Assembly (NCBI GenBank): GCA_006212045.1
Contig: PZPK01000013.1
Span: forward strand, 1-64,000
From: Oleiphilus sp.
GTDB lineage: Bacteria; Pseudomonadota; Gammaproteobacteria; Pseudomonadales; Oleiphilaceae
Direction: 5' to 3'
DNA: 64,000 bases
The translations under genes and the position numbers were made by a program. Position 1 is the stretch's first letter; every line of letters starts with the position of its first letter. Below the pieces are notes generated by a model. The model did not search any database. It was given only the letters and a program-made list of their open reading frames with translations, and was not told where the DNA came from. Below, piece by piece: positions 32,495 through 42,062 of the stretch.

Positions 32495-33355
32495 ATGTAT
32501 TCAACGCAGGAATGGATAAACAAAGGGCAATATTTCGAGTTTGAGGGAAAGCAGATTTTTTATGTGCTTGAGGGAAGCGAAGACAAGCCCTGGCTGGTTT
32601 TACTGCATGGTTTTCCGACTTCATCCTGGGATTGGCAACTGATCTGGGATGATTTGTGTCGGCACTTCAGAGTGCTGGCGCTCGATTTTATCGGCTTTGG
32701 CGCGTCGGACAAACCCCGCGATCACCATTACCATGTCCGGGAGCAGGCGACGATTGTGGAAGCCTTGTTGGCCCACGAGAAGGTTCAACGCTTCCATCTA
32801 TTGGCGCATGACTTTGGCGATACCGTGGCACAAGAATTGGTTGCCCGTGACAATGCCCGCGAAACGTCGTTGATTGAAACGGTGGTGCTGACTAATGGCG
32901 GGTTGTTTCCGGAAACCCATCGTCCTGTGTTGATACAGCGCTTGCTGATGAGTTCTCTGGGGCCCTGGGTGGCGCGTCTGGCCAGTTTTCGCAGGTTTAA
33001 AGGTAATTTTGATCATATCTGTGCGCGTCCTATCGGCGAAGACGACTTGCGCGAGCATTGGCGCTTGATCAATCTCCAGCAAGGCCGCAGGGTAATGTAT
33101 AAGTTGATTCACTACATGGAAGAACGGCGTCAGCACCGGGAACGATGGGTGACTGCGTTACAGGAATTTCCGGGAGCGATGTGCCTGATCAACGGGGTCG
33201 AAGACCCTATTTCTGGAGAACATATGGTGGCCCGCTATGAGGCCCTGGTCTCTCGCGAATATATCTATCGCCTACCCGGGGTGGGTCATTATCCGCAGCT
33301 GGAGGAGCCGGTGGCTTTTATACGTGCGTGCACGGACTTTTGGGGCCGTGCATAG
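32495..33355 (+). CDS. Alpha/beta hydrolase, haloalkane-dehalogenase/epoxide-hydrolase-like
   Basis: This 286-residue protein has the oxyanion motif LLHGFPTSSWDW, the core LALDFIGFGASDKP, a nucleophile elbow LLAHDFGDTVA (Asp nucleophile, as in haloalkane dehalogenases and epoxide hydrolases), and catalytic His in GVGHYPQLEEP. Asp at the elbow argues against a serine esterase. The true start is the ATG at 32495; the longer upstream frame lies inside the HxlR gene. It is 37 bases after that gene and probably cotranscribed. The substrate is unknown. Confidence 0.83.
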   Translation: MYSTQEWINKGQYFEFEGKQIFYVLEGSEDKPWLVLLHGFPTSSWDWQLIWDDLCRHFRVLALDFIGFGASDKPRDHHYHVREQATIVEALLAHEKVQRFHLLAHDFGDTVAQELVARDNARETSLIETVVLTNGGLFPETHRPVLIQRLLMSSLGPWVARLASFRRFKGNFDHICARPIGEDDLREHWRLINLQQGRRVMYKLIHYMEERRQHRERWVTALQEFPGAMCLINGVEDPISGEHMVARYEALVSREYIYRLPGVGHYPQLEEPVAFIRACTDFWGRA

Positions 33356-33489
33356 GACCCTTCGCCAGCAGATTAGTGTGATTGCTCTAAAAATCTGCTC
33401 CACGATGGCGGTGGATGTAGCACTAATGTTGCATCCGCAGATGTGAATCGATTGCGCCTGGCAGTCTATCAGTGGCGCGAGGAGGAATT

Positions 33490-33774
33490 ATGGTTAATTC
33501 AGGTGAAACATGGTCCGGTTATGGTAAATTGCTGCAAGATATGAATCAGGCCTTGGATTCAAGGCGTAAACACATCATTCTTGCCGCCGCTCAAAGTTTC
33601 GAAAAACTGACGGTGGCAACCATGACAGGATCTGAATTATCGAAAGTGCAGGATCAGGCTTTTTCGAAATTACTGGACGTCAGCCGCTTCGTAGGGGCTT
33701 ACACCCGTATCATTGAGGACTTGGATGCGCCGCGGTTCGAGATTCCTCTGGAGGACTTTAAAGGGGTGATCTAG
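33490..33774 (+). CDS. Hypothetical 94-residue helical protein
   Basis: This small soluble protein is mostly helical (NQALDSRRKHIILAAAQSFEKL). The ATG at 33490 has an ideal GAGGAGG ribosome site. It carries no signal peptide or membrane segment. I do not recognise it. It lies 134 bases after the alpha/beta hydrolase and starts a run of small orphan genes. Confidence 0.65.
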   Translation: MVNSGETWSGYGKLLQDMNQALDSRRKHIILAAAQSFEKLTVATMTGSELSKVQDQAFSKLLDVSRFVGAYTRIIEDLDAPRFEIPLEDFKGVI

Positions 33775-33908
33775 GCACTGTCTTCCCGCTGGCTGGTGGA
33801 TGCATGCAGGGCATGTTATTTTCAGCTTGCATACGCTCCGGAAATCGATAGTCTATGGGCTTGTCATTGGACCATAATATGTGACCTCGAATGAGTCTTG
33901 TGTTGAGC

Positions 33909-34298
33909 ATGCGCCTATCCTTTAAAGTTTTGACCCTAAGTCTTTTGTCATTGGCATTGATTGCCTGTGTCGCCACCTATAAGGCCGCTGAGGAAGGTGT
34001 GGCCGGCTATCGTGATTTGAGAATCGATAGGGATACCTACTACGTTGAGTATACCGAAGCCGCCCGTGTGGACTGGGAGCAGTTGCACAGTTTTGTTCTG
34101 AAACGTTGTGCGGAGATCGCCAAGGAAAACGGCTACGCCTATTTTGATGTGCTTGAGAAAGACGAGAAAACCGTATTCCTCAAGAGTAATGTGGACGAAA
34201 TTGAAATCATGGCAATGGGGGAGGTGCAAACCTATCCCGCCGGTGCGAGACTTGAAGGCAAACGTGTAACCTATAAAATAAAATTGCTCAGGGAATGA
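33909..34298 (+). CDS. Small lipoprotein of CC0125/CC1285-like type
   Basis: This 129-residue protein has lipobox LALIAC and, after it, a domain GYRDLRIDRDTYYVEYTEAARVDWEQLHSFVLKRCAEIAKENGYAYFDVLEKDE. This resembles the small lipoproteins whose motif is GY-x-D-x-x-I and ENGY-x-Y-F. The ATG at 33909 is chosen over one six codons upstream because it gives a normal signal length. The function of the family is unknown. It is followed by a PilZ gene. Confidence 0.65.
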   Translation: MRLSFKVLTLSLLSLALIACVATYKAAEEGVAGYRDLRIDRDTYYVEYTEAARVDWEQLHSFVLKRCAEIAKENGYAYFDVLEKDEKTVFLKSNVDEIEIMAMGEVQTYPAGARLEGKRVTYKIKLLRE

Positions 34299-34334
34299 TG
34301 ATCCAGTGATAAAAACAGAAGAAGTGAAAACGCT

Positions 34335-34727
34335 ATGAACGAAGGACGGCGACGCTCAGAAAGATTTTCCTGGTTGACTTTTGAAGCGAAGGTTTTCATT
34401 AAACGCTCGTTCTTTGTGAAGGAATGGATCCCGGTAGTCCCATTCGATTTCAGCCGTTTCGGCTTGGGGATACAAACTGACGAAGCATTTGAAATCGGCG
34501 AAGAAGTTCAGCTGACATTTGATCTTGAAAAGGAAGATCTCGAGGTCAAGATTCCGGCGATCAAAGGCATTGTTCGCTACAAGAGCAAGGTACATAGTCG
34601 CTTCGACTACGGCGTAGAGTTTATTTTCGCGACTAAACTTGATCGACATGAGATGGATATCGATCTGATCAAGATTGAGCGGGCCCTGAAGTATTTCGAG
34701 AGCAGCCGGATGGCGGATGGTGGTTGA
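34335..34727 (+). CDS. PilZ-domain protein
   Basis: This 130-residue single-domain protein begins GRRRSERFSWL, where RRxxxR binds c-di-GMP. It has the second PilZ element in IPVVPFDFSRFGLGIQTDEAF (D/N-x-S-x-x-G) and a beta-barrel pattern. It is probably a c-di-GMP receptor. Its stop is overlapped by 11 bases by the next gene, which suggests coupling. The neighbouring HD-GYP and HDOD genes show that c-di-GMP signalling is present. Confidence 0.82.
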   Translation: MNEGRRRSERFSWLTFEAKVFIKRSFFVKEWIPVVPFDFSRFGLGIQTDEAFEIGEEVQLTFDLEKEDLEVKIPAIKGIVRYKSKVHSRFDYGVEFIFATKLDRHEMDIDLIKIERALKYFESSRMADGG

Positions 34728-35244
34728 ACCTCGGAACAGGCTTGTTTTTCCTGTCCTGATGGTTCTGCTCTGCGTTCTGGGTGCTTCCGGTTGGTTCCTG
34801 CTTCAATCGCAATCGCCTCGCACAGACATGCCCCTTCATATAGCAATGCCACCGCTCGCAGATCAGACTCTTCATTCCGATTGCCCGCTGGCAACGCAGG
34901 GCTGTATTGTTCAGATAGAGGATGGACCGCTGGCTATTACTTTGCGCCCTCAAGGGCTGCCGGCATTGACACCACTCACGCTGGAACTGGCTGGCACGTT
35001 TGCCAGTCATGCTAATGACTGGCTCGTGTGGTTTGAGGGTCAGGACATGGAGATGGGAAGACATTTTTTCTCGCCCAAATCCGGCCCGGCGCAATCCAGC
35101 TCAGACTTGCTCTATTTTTCAGGCATGATTCCTGTCTGTTCGATTGATGAACGGATGGTCTGGTTGCTGAATGTGCAATTTGCCTACAATGGGCAGCTGA
35201 CGCGAGTGGTGTTTGAGATCATGACGCGTCATGACACTCACTAG
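34717..35244 (+). CDS. Hypothetical membrane-anchored protein downstream of PilZ
   Basis: This 175-residue protein has one N-terminal membrane segment (LVFPVLMVLLCVLGASGWFLL) and a periplasmic domain with two or three cysteines (HSDCPLATQGC and IPVCSIDE). It is beta-rich and of unknown family. The start overlaps the PilZ gene, so coupled translation is likely. It is followed 43 bases later by a SCO1-family gene. It might be an assembly factor in copper or respiratory enzyme assembly, but this is only suggested by position. Confidence 0.65.
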   Translation: MVVEPRNRLVFPVLMVLLCVLGASGWFLLQSQSPRTDMPLHIAMPPLADQTLHSDCPLATQGCIVQIEDGPLAITLRPQGLPALTPLTLELAGTFASHANDWLVWFEGQDMEMGRHFFSPKSGPAQSSSDLLYFSGMIPVCSIDERMVWLLNVQFAYNGQLTRVVFEIMTRHDTH

Positions 35245-35287
35245 TGCCTGACTTTAAAGTCGGGCACGCGATTGATATGGTAGGTAC

Positions 35288-35875
35288 ATGAATAAAAAGC
35301 TTCTTACGGTCCTATTACTCACGAGCTGTGTTGTGGCCGGCATCCTGAGCTACCTGAGTTTGACCGGACAGAGCGAGGAAGAGATTGATCTCAAGGCCGC
35401 CTATTTGCCCGCGGGCGATTTTGTTCTGACAAGTGGTTCGGGGGCCACCAGGCTATCCGATTTCAGGGGCACTCCCGTCGTGCTGTATTTCGGGTTCACA
35501 TATTGCCCCGATGTGTGCCCGCTGGGACTGACGGTCATTCGTGATGCGCTTAACAGTGATGAGCGTTTAGCTTCAGTCAAAACCCTGTTTGTTACCCTGG
35601 ATCCTGAGCGGGATAATTTATCCCGATTGAACGAGTATCTTTCCTTTTTTCATGAAAATTTGCTTGGGCTGACGGGTGAGCTTGAGCAAATCAAAAAAGT
35701 CGCAACGCAGTATGGCACCTATTTTATGAAGAATGTGCCCGATGAAAATGGGAACTACTCGGTAGACCATACGGCCTATTTCTATGTGATCGATGGGCAA
35801 GGAAAATTGGTTCGTGTACTCGATCACAATACCTCGCCGGAGGGTCTGGCCAGCGCATTGAAGAAGCTCCTATAA
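35288..35875 (+). CDS. SCO1/SenC family copper-binding protein
   Basis: This 195-residue protein has an N-terminal membrane anchor (about 5-25) and a thioredoxin-fold domain with the copper ligands in YCPDVCPLG (CxxxC) and a histidine in VDHTAYFYVID. SCO proteins deliver copper to the CuA site of cytochrome c oxidase or act as redox sensors. Length matches the family. No cytochrome oxidase gene is in the window. Confidence 0.9.
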   Translation: MNKKLLTVLLLTSCVVAGILSYLSLTGQSEEEIDLKAAYLPAGDFVLTSGSGATRLSDFRGTPVVLYFGFTYCPDVCPLGLTVIRDALNSDERLASVKTLFVTLDPERDNLSRLNEYLSFFHENLLGLTGELEQIKKVATQYGTYFMKNVPDENGNYSVDHTAYFYVIDGQGKLVRVLDHNTSPEGLASALKKLL

Positions 35876-35986
35876 TGCAAGTGATCGCACCTCAGGGAGC
35901 CGATTTGTTTTCGTACTTCGATTGAAGCAGCTCGCGCGCTCCATAAGAATAAGAAAAGTCTCTTTCAAGGAATGCAAGTGGAACAT

Positions 35987-36292
35987 ATGAGTGAATATGC
36001 TTCAGGCCTTAAAGATGTCCTGATTCGAAAAATAAATAAAACAGAACAAAACCTCTATGGACTCAAACTTGATTATTGCCGCTTTGTGTTCGGCCTTTCC
36101 CATCGCTCCAAAGTGATTTACGACCAGGTGGTTTATCAGGTCCGATCGGTGGATCTGGATTCAATGGAGCGCACCGACCACGGGGAATGGAGCAAGCCGT
36201 CCATCAAGGTCGTACGCTATCTTCCGAATCAGCCGTTGACCGACCAGGAACCCATTGACCTTGGCCAGCACTGGGAAATATACCAGGGTTAG
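35987..36292 (+). CDS. Hypothetical 101-residue protein
   Basis: This soluble protein lacks a signal peptide and has a beta-rich centre (SKVIYDQVVYQVRSVDLDSMERT) and acidic end. It begins at 35987 or 35972; the former has a better-spaced purine-rich site. I see no family. It is convergent with the polysaccharide-deacetylase-like gene ending at 36406. Confidence 0.55.
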   Translation: MSEYASGLKDVLIRKINKTEQNLYGLKLDYCRFVFGLSHRSKVIYDQVVYQVRSVDLDSMERTDHGEWSKPSIKVVRYLPNQPLTDQEPIDLGQHWEIYQG

Positions 36293-36405
36293 TCTGCGCA
36301 TTGACGCCATCTCCCGGGAACACCCGGAATGGGCGCCTCCCGGCGCAGGAATCATGCAGAAGTATCAGTGGCGCAGGTTCTTTCAGGATAGAGCGAGTGG
36401 GCGTT

Positions 36406-37257
36406 TCACTTTACTGCGCCGGTGTCAGGGGTCACGCTCGGAACGCATCTCCTCTGTGCGATACGCGAAGCAGGTGGGGTAGTGGCGTGCATGTGGGCGA
36501 CGGGGTGTTTTATCTGCCAAAGCCCGCTGGCGGTGGCCAATGCGAAACCCTGCTGATCGAGCTCCGGTAAATGCTCTTTGAGGAACTCCGTGGTAACCCT
36601 GTGTGGATGCGCAATCGCAATCGCTGAACCATGTTCACGCGCATGCGCAAGCAGTTTGCGAAACTGGCTTCGTATGTAGCCGTAGGATTGCTCATGGTCC
36701 AGAAATACATCCCTGACGAGATTTGGAATCCCAAAGCGGCTTGCCAGTCTGGCGGCGACAGACTTGGCGGTGGTTCTGCTGTCAACAAAGTACAGCCGGT
36801 TTGATTGCAGGGTTTCCATTACCCAGCGCATAGCCTCGTTGTCCGCCGTCAAAAGGCTTCCCATGTGATTGTTCAGGCCAACGGCATAGGGGATCGCACT
36901 AATACTCTGATTCAGTGATTCCTTGAAATCGGCTTCGGTCATGCCGCGCTTCAGCGCACCGATCCCAAGCGCAATACCCTGTGTATTTTCCATCGGTACA
37001 TGCAGCATGATTTCCTTGTTCTGCGAGGCCGCAAATTCGGCAAGCGCCAGGGTAAATCGTCTGCCTGGAAGGAAAGAAAGTGTGATCGGATAGGGCAGGG
37101 CCGCCAGTTCATAGCCGGTTTGGTAATTGTGTCCCATGTCATCAATGATGATTGCGATAGTAGGCTGCTGCTGCGAGGCGGCATCAGCCGGCCTCACAGT
37201 GAGCAGTAATACCGCCAGCAAGCAGATAAGGAGGGAATGCTGTCTTTCACACAGCAT
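36406..37257 (-). CDS. Divergent polysaccharide deacetylase family protein (YibQ-like)
   Basis: This 283-residue protein has a signal peptide (ending RPADA). Its divergent NodB-type fold shows TIAIIIDDMGHNYQTG (Asp pair), LNNHMGSLLTADNEA and SAIAIAHPHRVTTEFL. These mark the DUF610 group, which may trim peptidoglycan or other glycans in the periplasm. Its ATG overlaps the ctpA stop by one base (TAATG), and it belongs to the gpmI-envC-ctpA-yibQ unit conserved in gammaproteobacteria. Confidence 0.88.
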   Translation of the reverse strand: MLCERQHSLLICLLAVLLLTVRPADAASQQQPTIAIIIDDMGHNYQTGYELAALPYPITLSFLPGRRFTLALAEFAASQNKEIMLHVPMENTQGIALGIGALKRGMTEADFKESLNQSISAIPYAVGLNNHMGSLLTADNEAMRWVMETLQSNRLYFVDSRTTAKSVAARLASRFGIPNLVRDVFLDHEQSYGYIRSQFRKLLAHAREHGSAIAIAHPHRVTTEFLKEHLPELDQQGFALATASGLWQIKHPVAHMHATTPPASRIAQRRCVPSVTPDTGAVK

Positions 37258-38630
37258 TATGCGTCCTTGTTGCTTCCGTATTTGATGTTGAGAATGTCAA
37301 TTGCCTTGAGCAGGTTCAGGGCTTCCTGAAGTTGGAAGTCTTTCTGCAGAATGTCCTTGATTCTGGCTTCTTCGCTATCCTGGTTTTGTTCTTCCTGCTC
37401 CGCTTCGTTTTCCTTTCCATTGCTCAAGTGGCCGGCAAGATCTGCTTCGCGATAAGTATTCTGCTGCTTTTCGTCGCTCAGCTTGGCGCGGTTGACTTCA
37501 ATGTCCGGCTCGATGCCCTGTGCCTGAATGGATCGGCCATTCGGGGTGAAATATCTTGCAGTGGTCAGCTTCAGGGCATAGTCATCGCCAAGAGACATGA
37601 CATTTTGCACTGAGCCCTTACCGAAACTCTGAGTCCCCATAATCACGGCCCGGTCGTGGTCCTGCAAAGCGCCAGCGAGAATTTCAGATGCCGAGGCGGA
37701 ACCACCATCAATGAGCACGACAATGGGCATGCCATTGGTGCTGTCACCTGGCGTTGCGCTGTAGCTGAGTTCTGAAACCGAGGACCGACCTTCGGTGTAG
37801 ACAATCAGACCTTCTTCCAGCAACTGGTCGGCGACATCAACGGCTGCCTGTAGCACGCCGCCTGGATTGTTGCGCAGATCGATAATAAGCCCGGTCAACT
37901 TGTCCGCTTTTTCGGACAGGGTTTTCAGACCGTTGGCAAAATCTTCTCCGGTTTGCGCCTGAAACTGGGTAATCCGAATATAGCCGTAGGATTCGTCCAG
38001 ATTCACTGTTTTGACACTGGTCACCTGGATGTCGTCACGCACCAGTTTGATTTTGATCGGTTCGCGTTCTTTGGCTCGCAAAATGGTCAGAACAATTGAA
38101 GTGCCGGCTTCACCGCGCATCATTTCAACCGCCTTACTCAGACTCATGCCTTTAACCGGAGTTTCGTCGAGCTGGATAATCAGATCTCCGGCTTCGACTC
38201 CGCCTTTGGCTGCGGGGGTGTCATCAATGGGTGCGATAACTTTTACAAATCCGTTCTCCATACCAACCTCAATACCCAGACCTCCAAAACTGCCGGTGGT
38301 ATTTTCCTTCAGGTCAGTGAATGCACTTGGTTCCAGGTAGGCGGAATGTGGATCCAGATCTGCCAGCATGCCGCGTATGGCATAGTTCAGCAGCGTAACA
38401 TCGTCGATTTCCTCAACGTAGTCCTGTTTGATCTTACCGAAGACATCCGCAAACTTTCGCAGTGAATCCAAAGGCAAGGGCAAAGGTTCCTGGTTTCCGG
38501 TCGGTGCTGCGTCAGTCGCCGGTTCTGCGATGTTGTCCTTAGATTCTGGTGCCTGATCCGGAGTGTCTGCGAAAGTGAAGCTGGAGAGCGCGGCACAAAT
38601 AAGTGCAGTAGTAAGTAAGCGTGGTGTCAT
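37257..38630 (-). CDS. ctpA: C-terminal processing protease, S41 family
   Basis: This protein has ~457 residues with a signal peptide (about 1-22, ending FTFA). It has an N-terminal helical region, a PDZ domain (SFGGLGIEVGMENGFVKVIAPIDDTPAAKGGVEAGDLI) and the S41 catalytic core with nucleophile Ser in DGGSASASEILAGAL and Lys in GTQSFGKGSVQ. It cuts periplasmic proteins at C-terminal tails and, in related bacteria, tunes peptidoglycan hydrolases. The ATG at 38630 has an AGGAA site; the longer frame lacks a signal peptide. It lies between envC and yibQ. Confidence 0.92.
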   Translation of the reverse strand: MTPRLLTTALICAALSSFTFADTPDQAPESKDNIAEPATDAAPTGNQEPLPLPLDSLRKFADVFGKIKQDYVEEIDDVTLLNYAIRGMLADLDPHSAYLEPSAFTDLKENTTGSFGGLGIEVGMENGFVKVIAPIDDTPAAKGGVEAGDLIIQLDETPVKGMSLSKAVEMMRGEAGTSIVLTILRAKEREPIKIKLVRDDIQVTSVKTVNLDESYGYIRITQFQAQTGEDFANGLKTLSEKADKLTGLIIDLRNNPGGVLQAAVDVADQLLEEGLIVYTEGRSSVSELSYSATPGDSTNGMPIVVLIDGGSASASEILAGALQDHDRAVIMGTQSFGKGSVQNVMSLGDDYALKLTTARYFTPNGRSIQAQGIEPDIEVNRAKLSDEKQQNTYREADLAGHLSNGKENEAEQEEQNQDSEEARIKDILQKDFQLQEALNLLKAIDILNIKYGSNKDA

Positions 38631-38646
38631 TAAGTCGTTCCTGAAT

Positions 38647-39795
38647 CTATTTCCTGAGCCATTTTGCCGGATTGAGTGGTTTTCCGTTGCGTCGTATTTC
38701 AAAGTATAGGCCGGTTTCGCTGGCTCCCCCGGATTCTCCTGAATATGAAATCAGGTCACCTGCGGAAACCCAGTCTCCGGTTTCCTTCAGCAAACTGCTG
38801 TTATTGCCATACAGGCTCATATAACCATCGCCGTGGTCAATGATGAGTAACAGCCCGAAACCTCGTAGCCAGTCCGAAAATACGATGCGGCCATAATGTA
38901 CCGCCTGAACCTTGGTATTCCCTTTCGTGGCAATACGAATACCATTCGAACGGAGCTTGCCCTGTGCGATACGTGAGCCAAAACGTTCCTGAACTTTACC
39001 ACGTGTCGGCCATGGAAGCTTGGCTTTTTGTTGTGAGAACGGCGTCGCATCCTGTGGCAGGGGAATATTGGCGATGGCTTCTTCGACCTCCAGAAGCAAT
39101 TGTTCCAGTCGACTCTGATCAGCTTGCAGCTTTTGTAATTTCTCCGAACCCGAAGCAATGGAAGCCTCCAGCTTTTGCAGTACATTTTTACGCTGTCCGG
39201 ATTCCTCGGTCAGCTGCAGTTTTCGCTGTTTGAGTTGCTCAGTATTTTTGGCAAGCTGTGCCTGCTGCGACAGGGTTTCTCTTCGGGTACTTTCAAGGGT
39301 GTCCAGAGAGGCTTTAAAGCGCTCGATTTTTTCGCCGCGGGCATCTTTGAGATAGGAAAAGTAACGGATATATCTCGATAGATTTTGCGGATCTTCGGCG
39401 TCAAGGAGTAGCTTCAGGGCAGGTTGCTTGCCTTGAAGGTAAATGGCTTTCAGCTGCTTGATCAGCGTGTCTTTCTGCACATTCAGCGAGGCAAGTTGCT
39501 CGCGCTCCTGTTTTCGCAGGGTTTGCAGCTGAGTTGTCAGTTTCTTGCTTCTGGCACTGAGTTCGCGAATTTCGATGGTCGTGCGTGCAATGTCCTTTTC
39601 AATCTTTTGCAGCTGCCTTGAAAGTCCGCTTTTTTCCGTGTTCGCCTTGGTAAGCCAGTTCCCCAGTTCACGGATATTTTCCTTGAGCTGTTTGAGCTGT
39701 TGCTGGGATGCATGCTGATCAAATTCGGCTTTGACCGCGACACCAAAGGCCAGACACAGAATACCCGCAATCATCACAAAGTAGCGTGTATTCAT
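38647..39795 (-). CDS. envC: Murein hydrolase activator EnvC
   Basis: This 382-residue protein has a signal peptide (MNTRYFVMIAGILCLAFGVAVKA), a long coiled coil (about 28-235) and a C-terminal LytM domain. The LytM zinc ligands are absent: the usual HxxxD position reads SNGIRIATKG and the HxH position YFEIRR. This matches EnvC, which activates amidases AmiA/B and is itself inactive. It works in septal cell separation with FtsEX. It is followed by ctpA and preceded by gpmI on the same strand. Confidence 0.92.
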   Translation of the reverse strand: MNTRYFVMIAGILCLAFGVAVKAEFDQHASQQQLKQLKENIRELGNWLTKANTEKSGLSRQLQKIEKDIARTTIEIRELSARSKKLTTQLQTLRKQEREQLASLNVQKDTLIKQLKAIYLQGKQPALKLLLDAEDPQNLSRYIRYFSYLKDARGEKIERFKASLDTLESTRRETLSQQAQLAKNTEQLKQRKLQLTEESGQRKNVLQKLEASIASGSEKLQKLQADQSRLEQLLLEVEEAIANIPLPQDATPFSQQKAKLPWPTRGKVQERFGSRIAQGKLRSNGIRIATKGNTKVQAVHYGRIVFSDWLRGFGLLLIIDHGDGYMSLYGNNSSLLKETGDWVSAGDLISYSGESGGASETGLYFEIRRNGKPLNPAKWLRK

Positions 39796-39852
39796 CGTGT
39801 CAGCTGGCCTTCCTGTATCCGTGAGTTGTTTGTGTAATTCGTATTGCCGATG

Positions 39853-41394
39853 TTAGATGATGTCTATTAGAGACTCCCCGGTCATCTCGTCCGGTTTGCC
39901 TATTGACATCAGGTCAAGCAGGGAAGGCGCCACATCGCTTAGTTTGCCACCGTCTCGGATGCGAAGCTTTTTGGGACCGAGATAGACCAGCGGCACAGGC
40001 AGTTTTGTATGTGCTGTGTGCACCTGTCCTGAATCCGGGTCTACCATCTGTTCGGCGTTGCCATGATCGGCGGTGATCAGACATTGGCCTTCGACTTTTT
40101 GCAAGGCAGCGGCAACACGTTTCAGACAGCGATCCAGACATTCCGCAGCTTTGACTGCGGCATCAAATTTTCCGGTATGGCCGACCATGTCGCCGTTGGC
40201 GTAGTTACAGACCACCAGGTCATAGTGGCCACTTTCAATCGCTTCTACCAGCTTGTCAGTCACTTCCGGGGCACTCATTTCGGGTTTGAGATCGTAGGTT
40301 GCAACATCGGGAGAAGGAATCAGTTCACGGGTTTCGCCTTCAAAACAGGCTTCACGTCCTCCGCTGAAGAAAAACGTCACATGGGCGTACTTTTCAGTTT
40401 CGGCGATGCGTAACTGGGTTTTACCGAGTGTGGCCATGTATTCGCCCAAACTGTTGGGCAGATCAGATGAGGGGTAGGCACAGCTGGTATCAATGTCTGC
40501 CGCATATTCCGTCAACATCACAAAATCTGCCAGCTCGGGCCGGACTGCCTGTTCAAATCCGTCAAAGCCCGACTCAACAAAAGCGCGTGTTATTTCGCGC
40601 GCACGGTCTGCCCTGAAGTTCATAAACAATACGGTGTCTCCATCACCGATGACAGCTGCCCCTGCCATCTCTGGCTGAATAGAGGTGGCATCGACAAATT
40701 CGTCGTTTTCGTCACGTTCGTAGGCCGCTGCGAGCGCGGCTGTGGGATCCCGGTAGATGTGCGATGATTTGCCCTGCGTCAGCAGGTCATAGGCACGCTG
40801 TACACGATCCCAGCGATTATCCCGATCCATGGCATAGTAGCGACCAATCATACTGGCCAGGTAGCCTACATTCAGATCTTTAAGCAAGCTATCGACTTTT
40901 ACCAGCGAGGCCTCCGCACTGCGGGGGGGCATATCCCGGCCGTCCAGAAAAGCGTGCACGTATATCTTCTGTGCGCCACGCTCGGCTGCCATGCGAATGG
41001 CGGCCATAATATGGTCTTCATGGCTGTGGACGCCCCCGGGGGAGAGCAGGCCCATGATATGCACGGCTTTGCCTGCAGAGACGGCCTTGTCAATCGCCTG
41101 CGTCAGGGCCGGGTTATGCGCAAATTCGCCATCTTCGATATCTTTGGTGATACGGGTATAGTTCTGATAAACGATACGACCGGCACCAAGATTCATGTGT
41201 CCCACTTCCGAGTTACCCATCTGACCTTCGGGCAGTCCCACGGCCATTCCCGAGGTCGCAATCAGGTTATGCGGTTGCTCCGCCCATATCGTGTCCCAGA
41301 ACGGCGTATTTGCCTGATGAATCGCGTTATGCTCGATATCTTCACGGTGGCCCCAGCCATCCAGAATGATAAGTGCGGTAGTTTGTTTGCTCAT
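39853..41394 (-). CDS. gpmI: 2,3-bisphosphoglycerate-independent phosphoglycerate mutase
   Basis: This 513-residue enzyme interconverts 3- and 2-phosphoglycerate in glycolysis using two Mn ions. The phosphorylated Ser lies in [15 protein letters not shown], the first metal Asp in IILDGWG, and metal residues in [11 protein letters not shown]-type segment [12 protein letters not shown] and [11 protein letters not shown]. Length is as expected. It is divergent from the rhodanese gene and heads gpmI-envC-ctpA-yibQ. Confidence 0.95.
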   Translation of the reverse strand: MSKQTTALIILDGWGHREDIEHNAIHQANTPFWDTIWAEQPHNLIATSGMAVGLPEGQMGNSEVGHMNLGAGRIVYQNYTRITKDIEDGEFAHNPALTQAIDKAVSAGKAVHIMGLLSPGGVHSHEDHIMAAIRMAAERGAQKIYVHAFLDGRDMPPRSAEASLVKVDSLLKDLNVGYLASMIGRYYAMDRDNRWDRVQRAYDLLTQGKSSHIYRDPTAALAAAYERDENDEFVDATSIQPEMAGAAVIGDGDTVLFMNFRADRAREITRAFVESGFDGFEQAVRPELADFVMLTEYAADIDTSCAYPSSDLPNSLGEYMATLGKTQLRIAETEKYAHVTFFFSGGREACFEGETRELIPSPDVATYDLKPEMSAPEVTDKLVEAIESGHYDLVVCNYANGDMVGHTGKFDAAVKAAECLDRCLKRVAAALQKVEGQCLITADHGNAEQMVDPDSGQVHTAHTKLPVPLVYLGPKKLRIRDGGKLSDVAPSLLDLMSIGKPDEMTGESLIDII

Positions 41395-41563
41395 AGATCA
41401 ACGCTCATGTACTGCTTTCTGTTTGCCCGGACGCTTACCTGTCCAGCGCTCAAAATTTGGAGGGCAATTCTACCTTGAAAGCGCCGCGCTGGCGACTCAT
41501 CGCAGGGCGTGTGTCAATAAACCCGTAAATTATCTTTATGCCGCGTCTGAGGCCCGCTTTGTG

Positions 41564-41593
41564 TTGTGGGCCGGAATCGGGCATGTGTATAAT
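41564..41593 (+). promoter_or_regulatory. Sigma-70 promoter of the rhodanese-grxC-secB unit
   Basis: TATAAT at 41588-41593 is a perfect -10; TTGTGG at 41564-41569 is a fair -35 with an 18-base spacer. Transcription would start near 41600, about 24 bases before the rhodanese ATG, on the plus strand. Confidence 0.6.
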
Positions 41594-41623
41594 GCGGCGC
41601 GATTTTAAAAACGGGTTTTCAGA

Positions 41624-42040
41624 ATGGATCGATTAATAGAGTTTATTGGCAATCACCTCGAATTATCGGGTTTGTTTGTGTTTTTTCTGGCGGCGCTCTG
41701 GTACACGGAAAAGTCCCGTTCGGGTCGTTCCGTTACGCCTAGCGAATTGACACGAATGATTAATGCTGATGATGCGGTCATTGTCGATGTGCGCGAAAAG
41801 AAAGAGTATTCCGAAGGCTGGATTACCGGCGCATTGCATATTCCATTCAACAGTCTGAAGAGCCGGTGCACCGAGCTGGAAAAGCATAAGGAAAAACAGA
41901 TTATTCTAGTGGACAAGATGGGGCAGCATTCTGGAGCTGCCGGAAAAATTCTGATGGCCGAAGGGTTTGACAATGTTTGTCGTTTGCAGGGTGGTATTTC
42001 AGAGTGGAAAAACAGCAATATGCCGCTGGTGAGAAAATAA
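41624..42040 (+). CDS. Membrane-anchored rhodanese-like protein lacking the catalytic Cys
   Basis: This 138-residue protein has an N-terminal membrane segment (about 14-24, LSGLFVFFLAALW) and a rhodanese fold (IVDVREKKEYSEGWITGALHIPFNSL). The usual active-site loop Cys-x-x-G is replaced by VDKMGQHSGAAGKI, so Asp stands where Cys would be; sulfurtransferase activity is therefore unlikely. It matches the conserved yibN position next to grxC and secB. A structural or regulatory role is more likely. Confidence 0.85.
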   Translation: MDRLIEFIGNHLELSGLFVFFLAALWYTEKSRSGRSVTPSELTRMINADDAVIVDVREKKEYSEGWITGALHIPFNSLKSRCTELEKHKEKQIILVDKMGQHSGAAGKILMAEGFDNVCRLQGGISEWKNSNMPLVRK

Positions 42041-42062
42041 ATCGGCCGTATTGAGGTTACCC

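Noticed and set aside
36301-36570. Plus-strand 89-codon frame
   Set aside because: It is antisense to the end of the polysaccharide-deacetylase-like gene, which is well supported.
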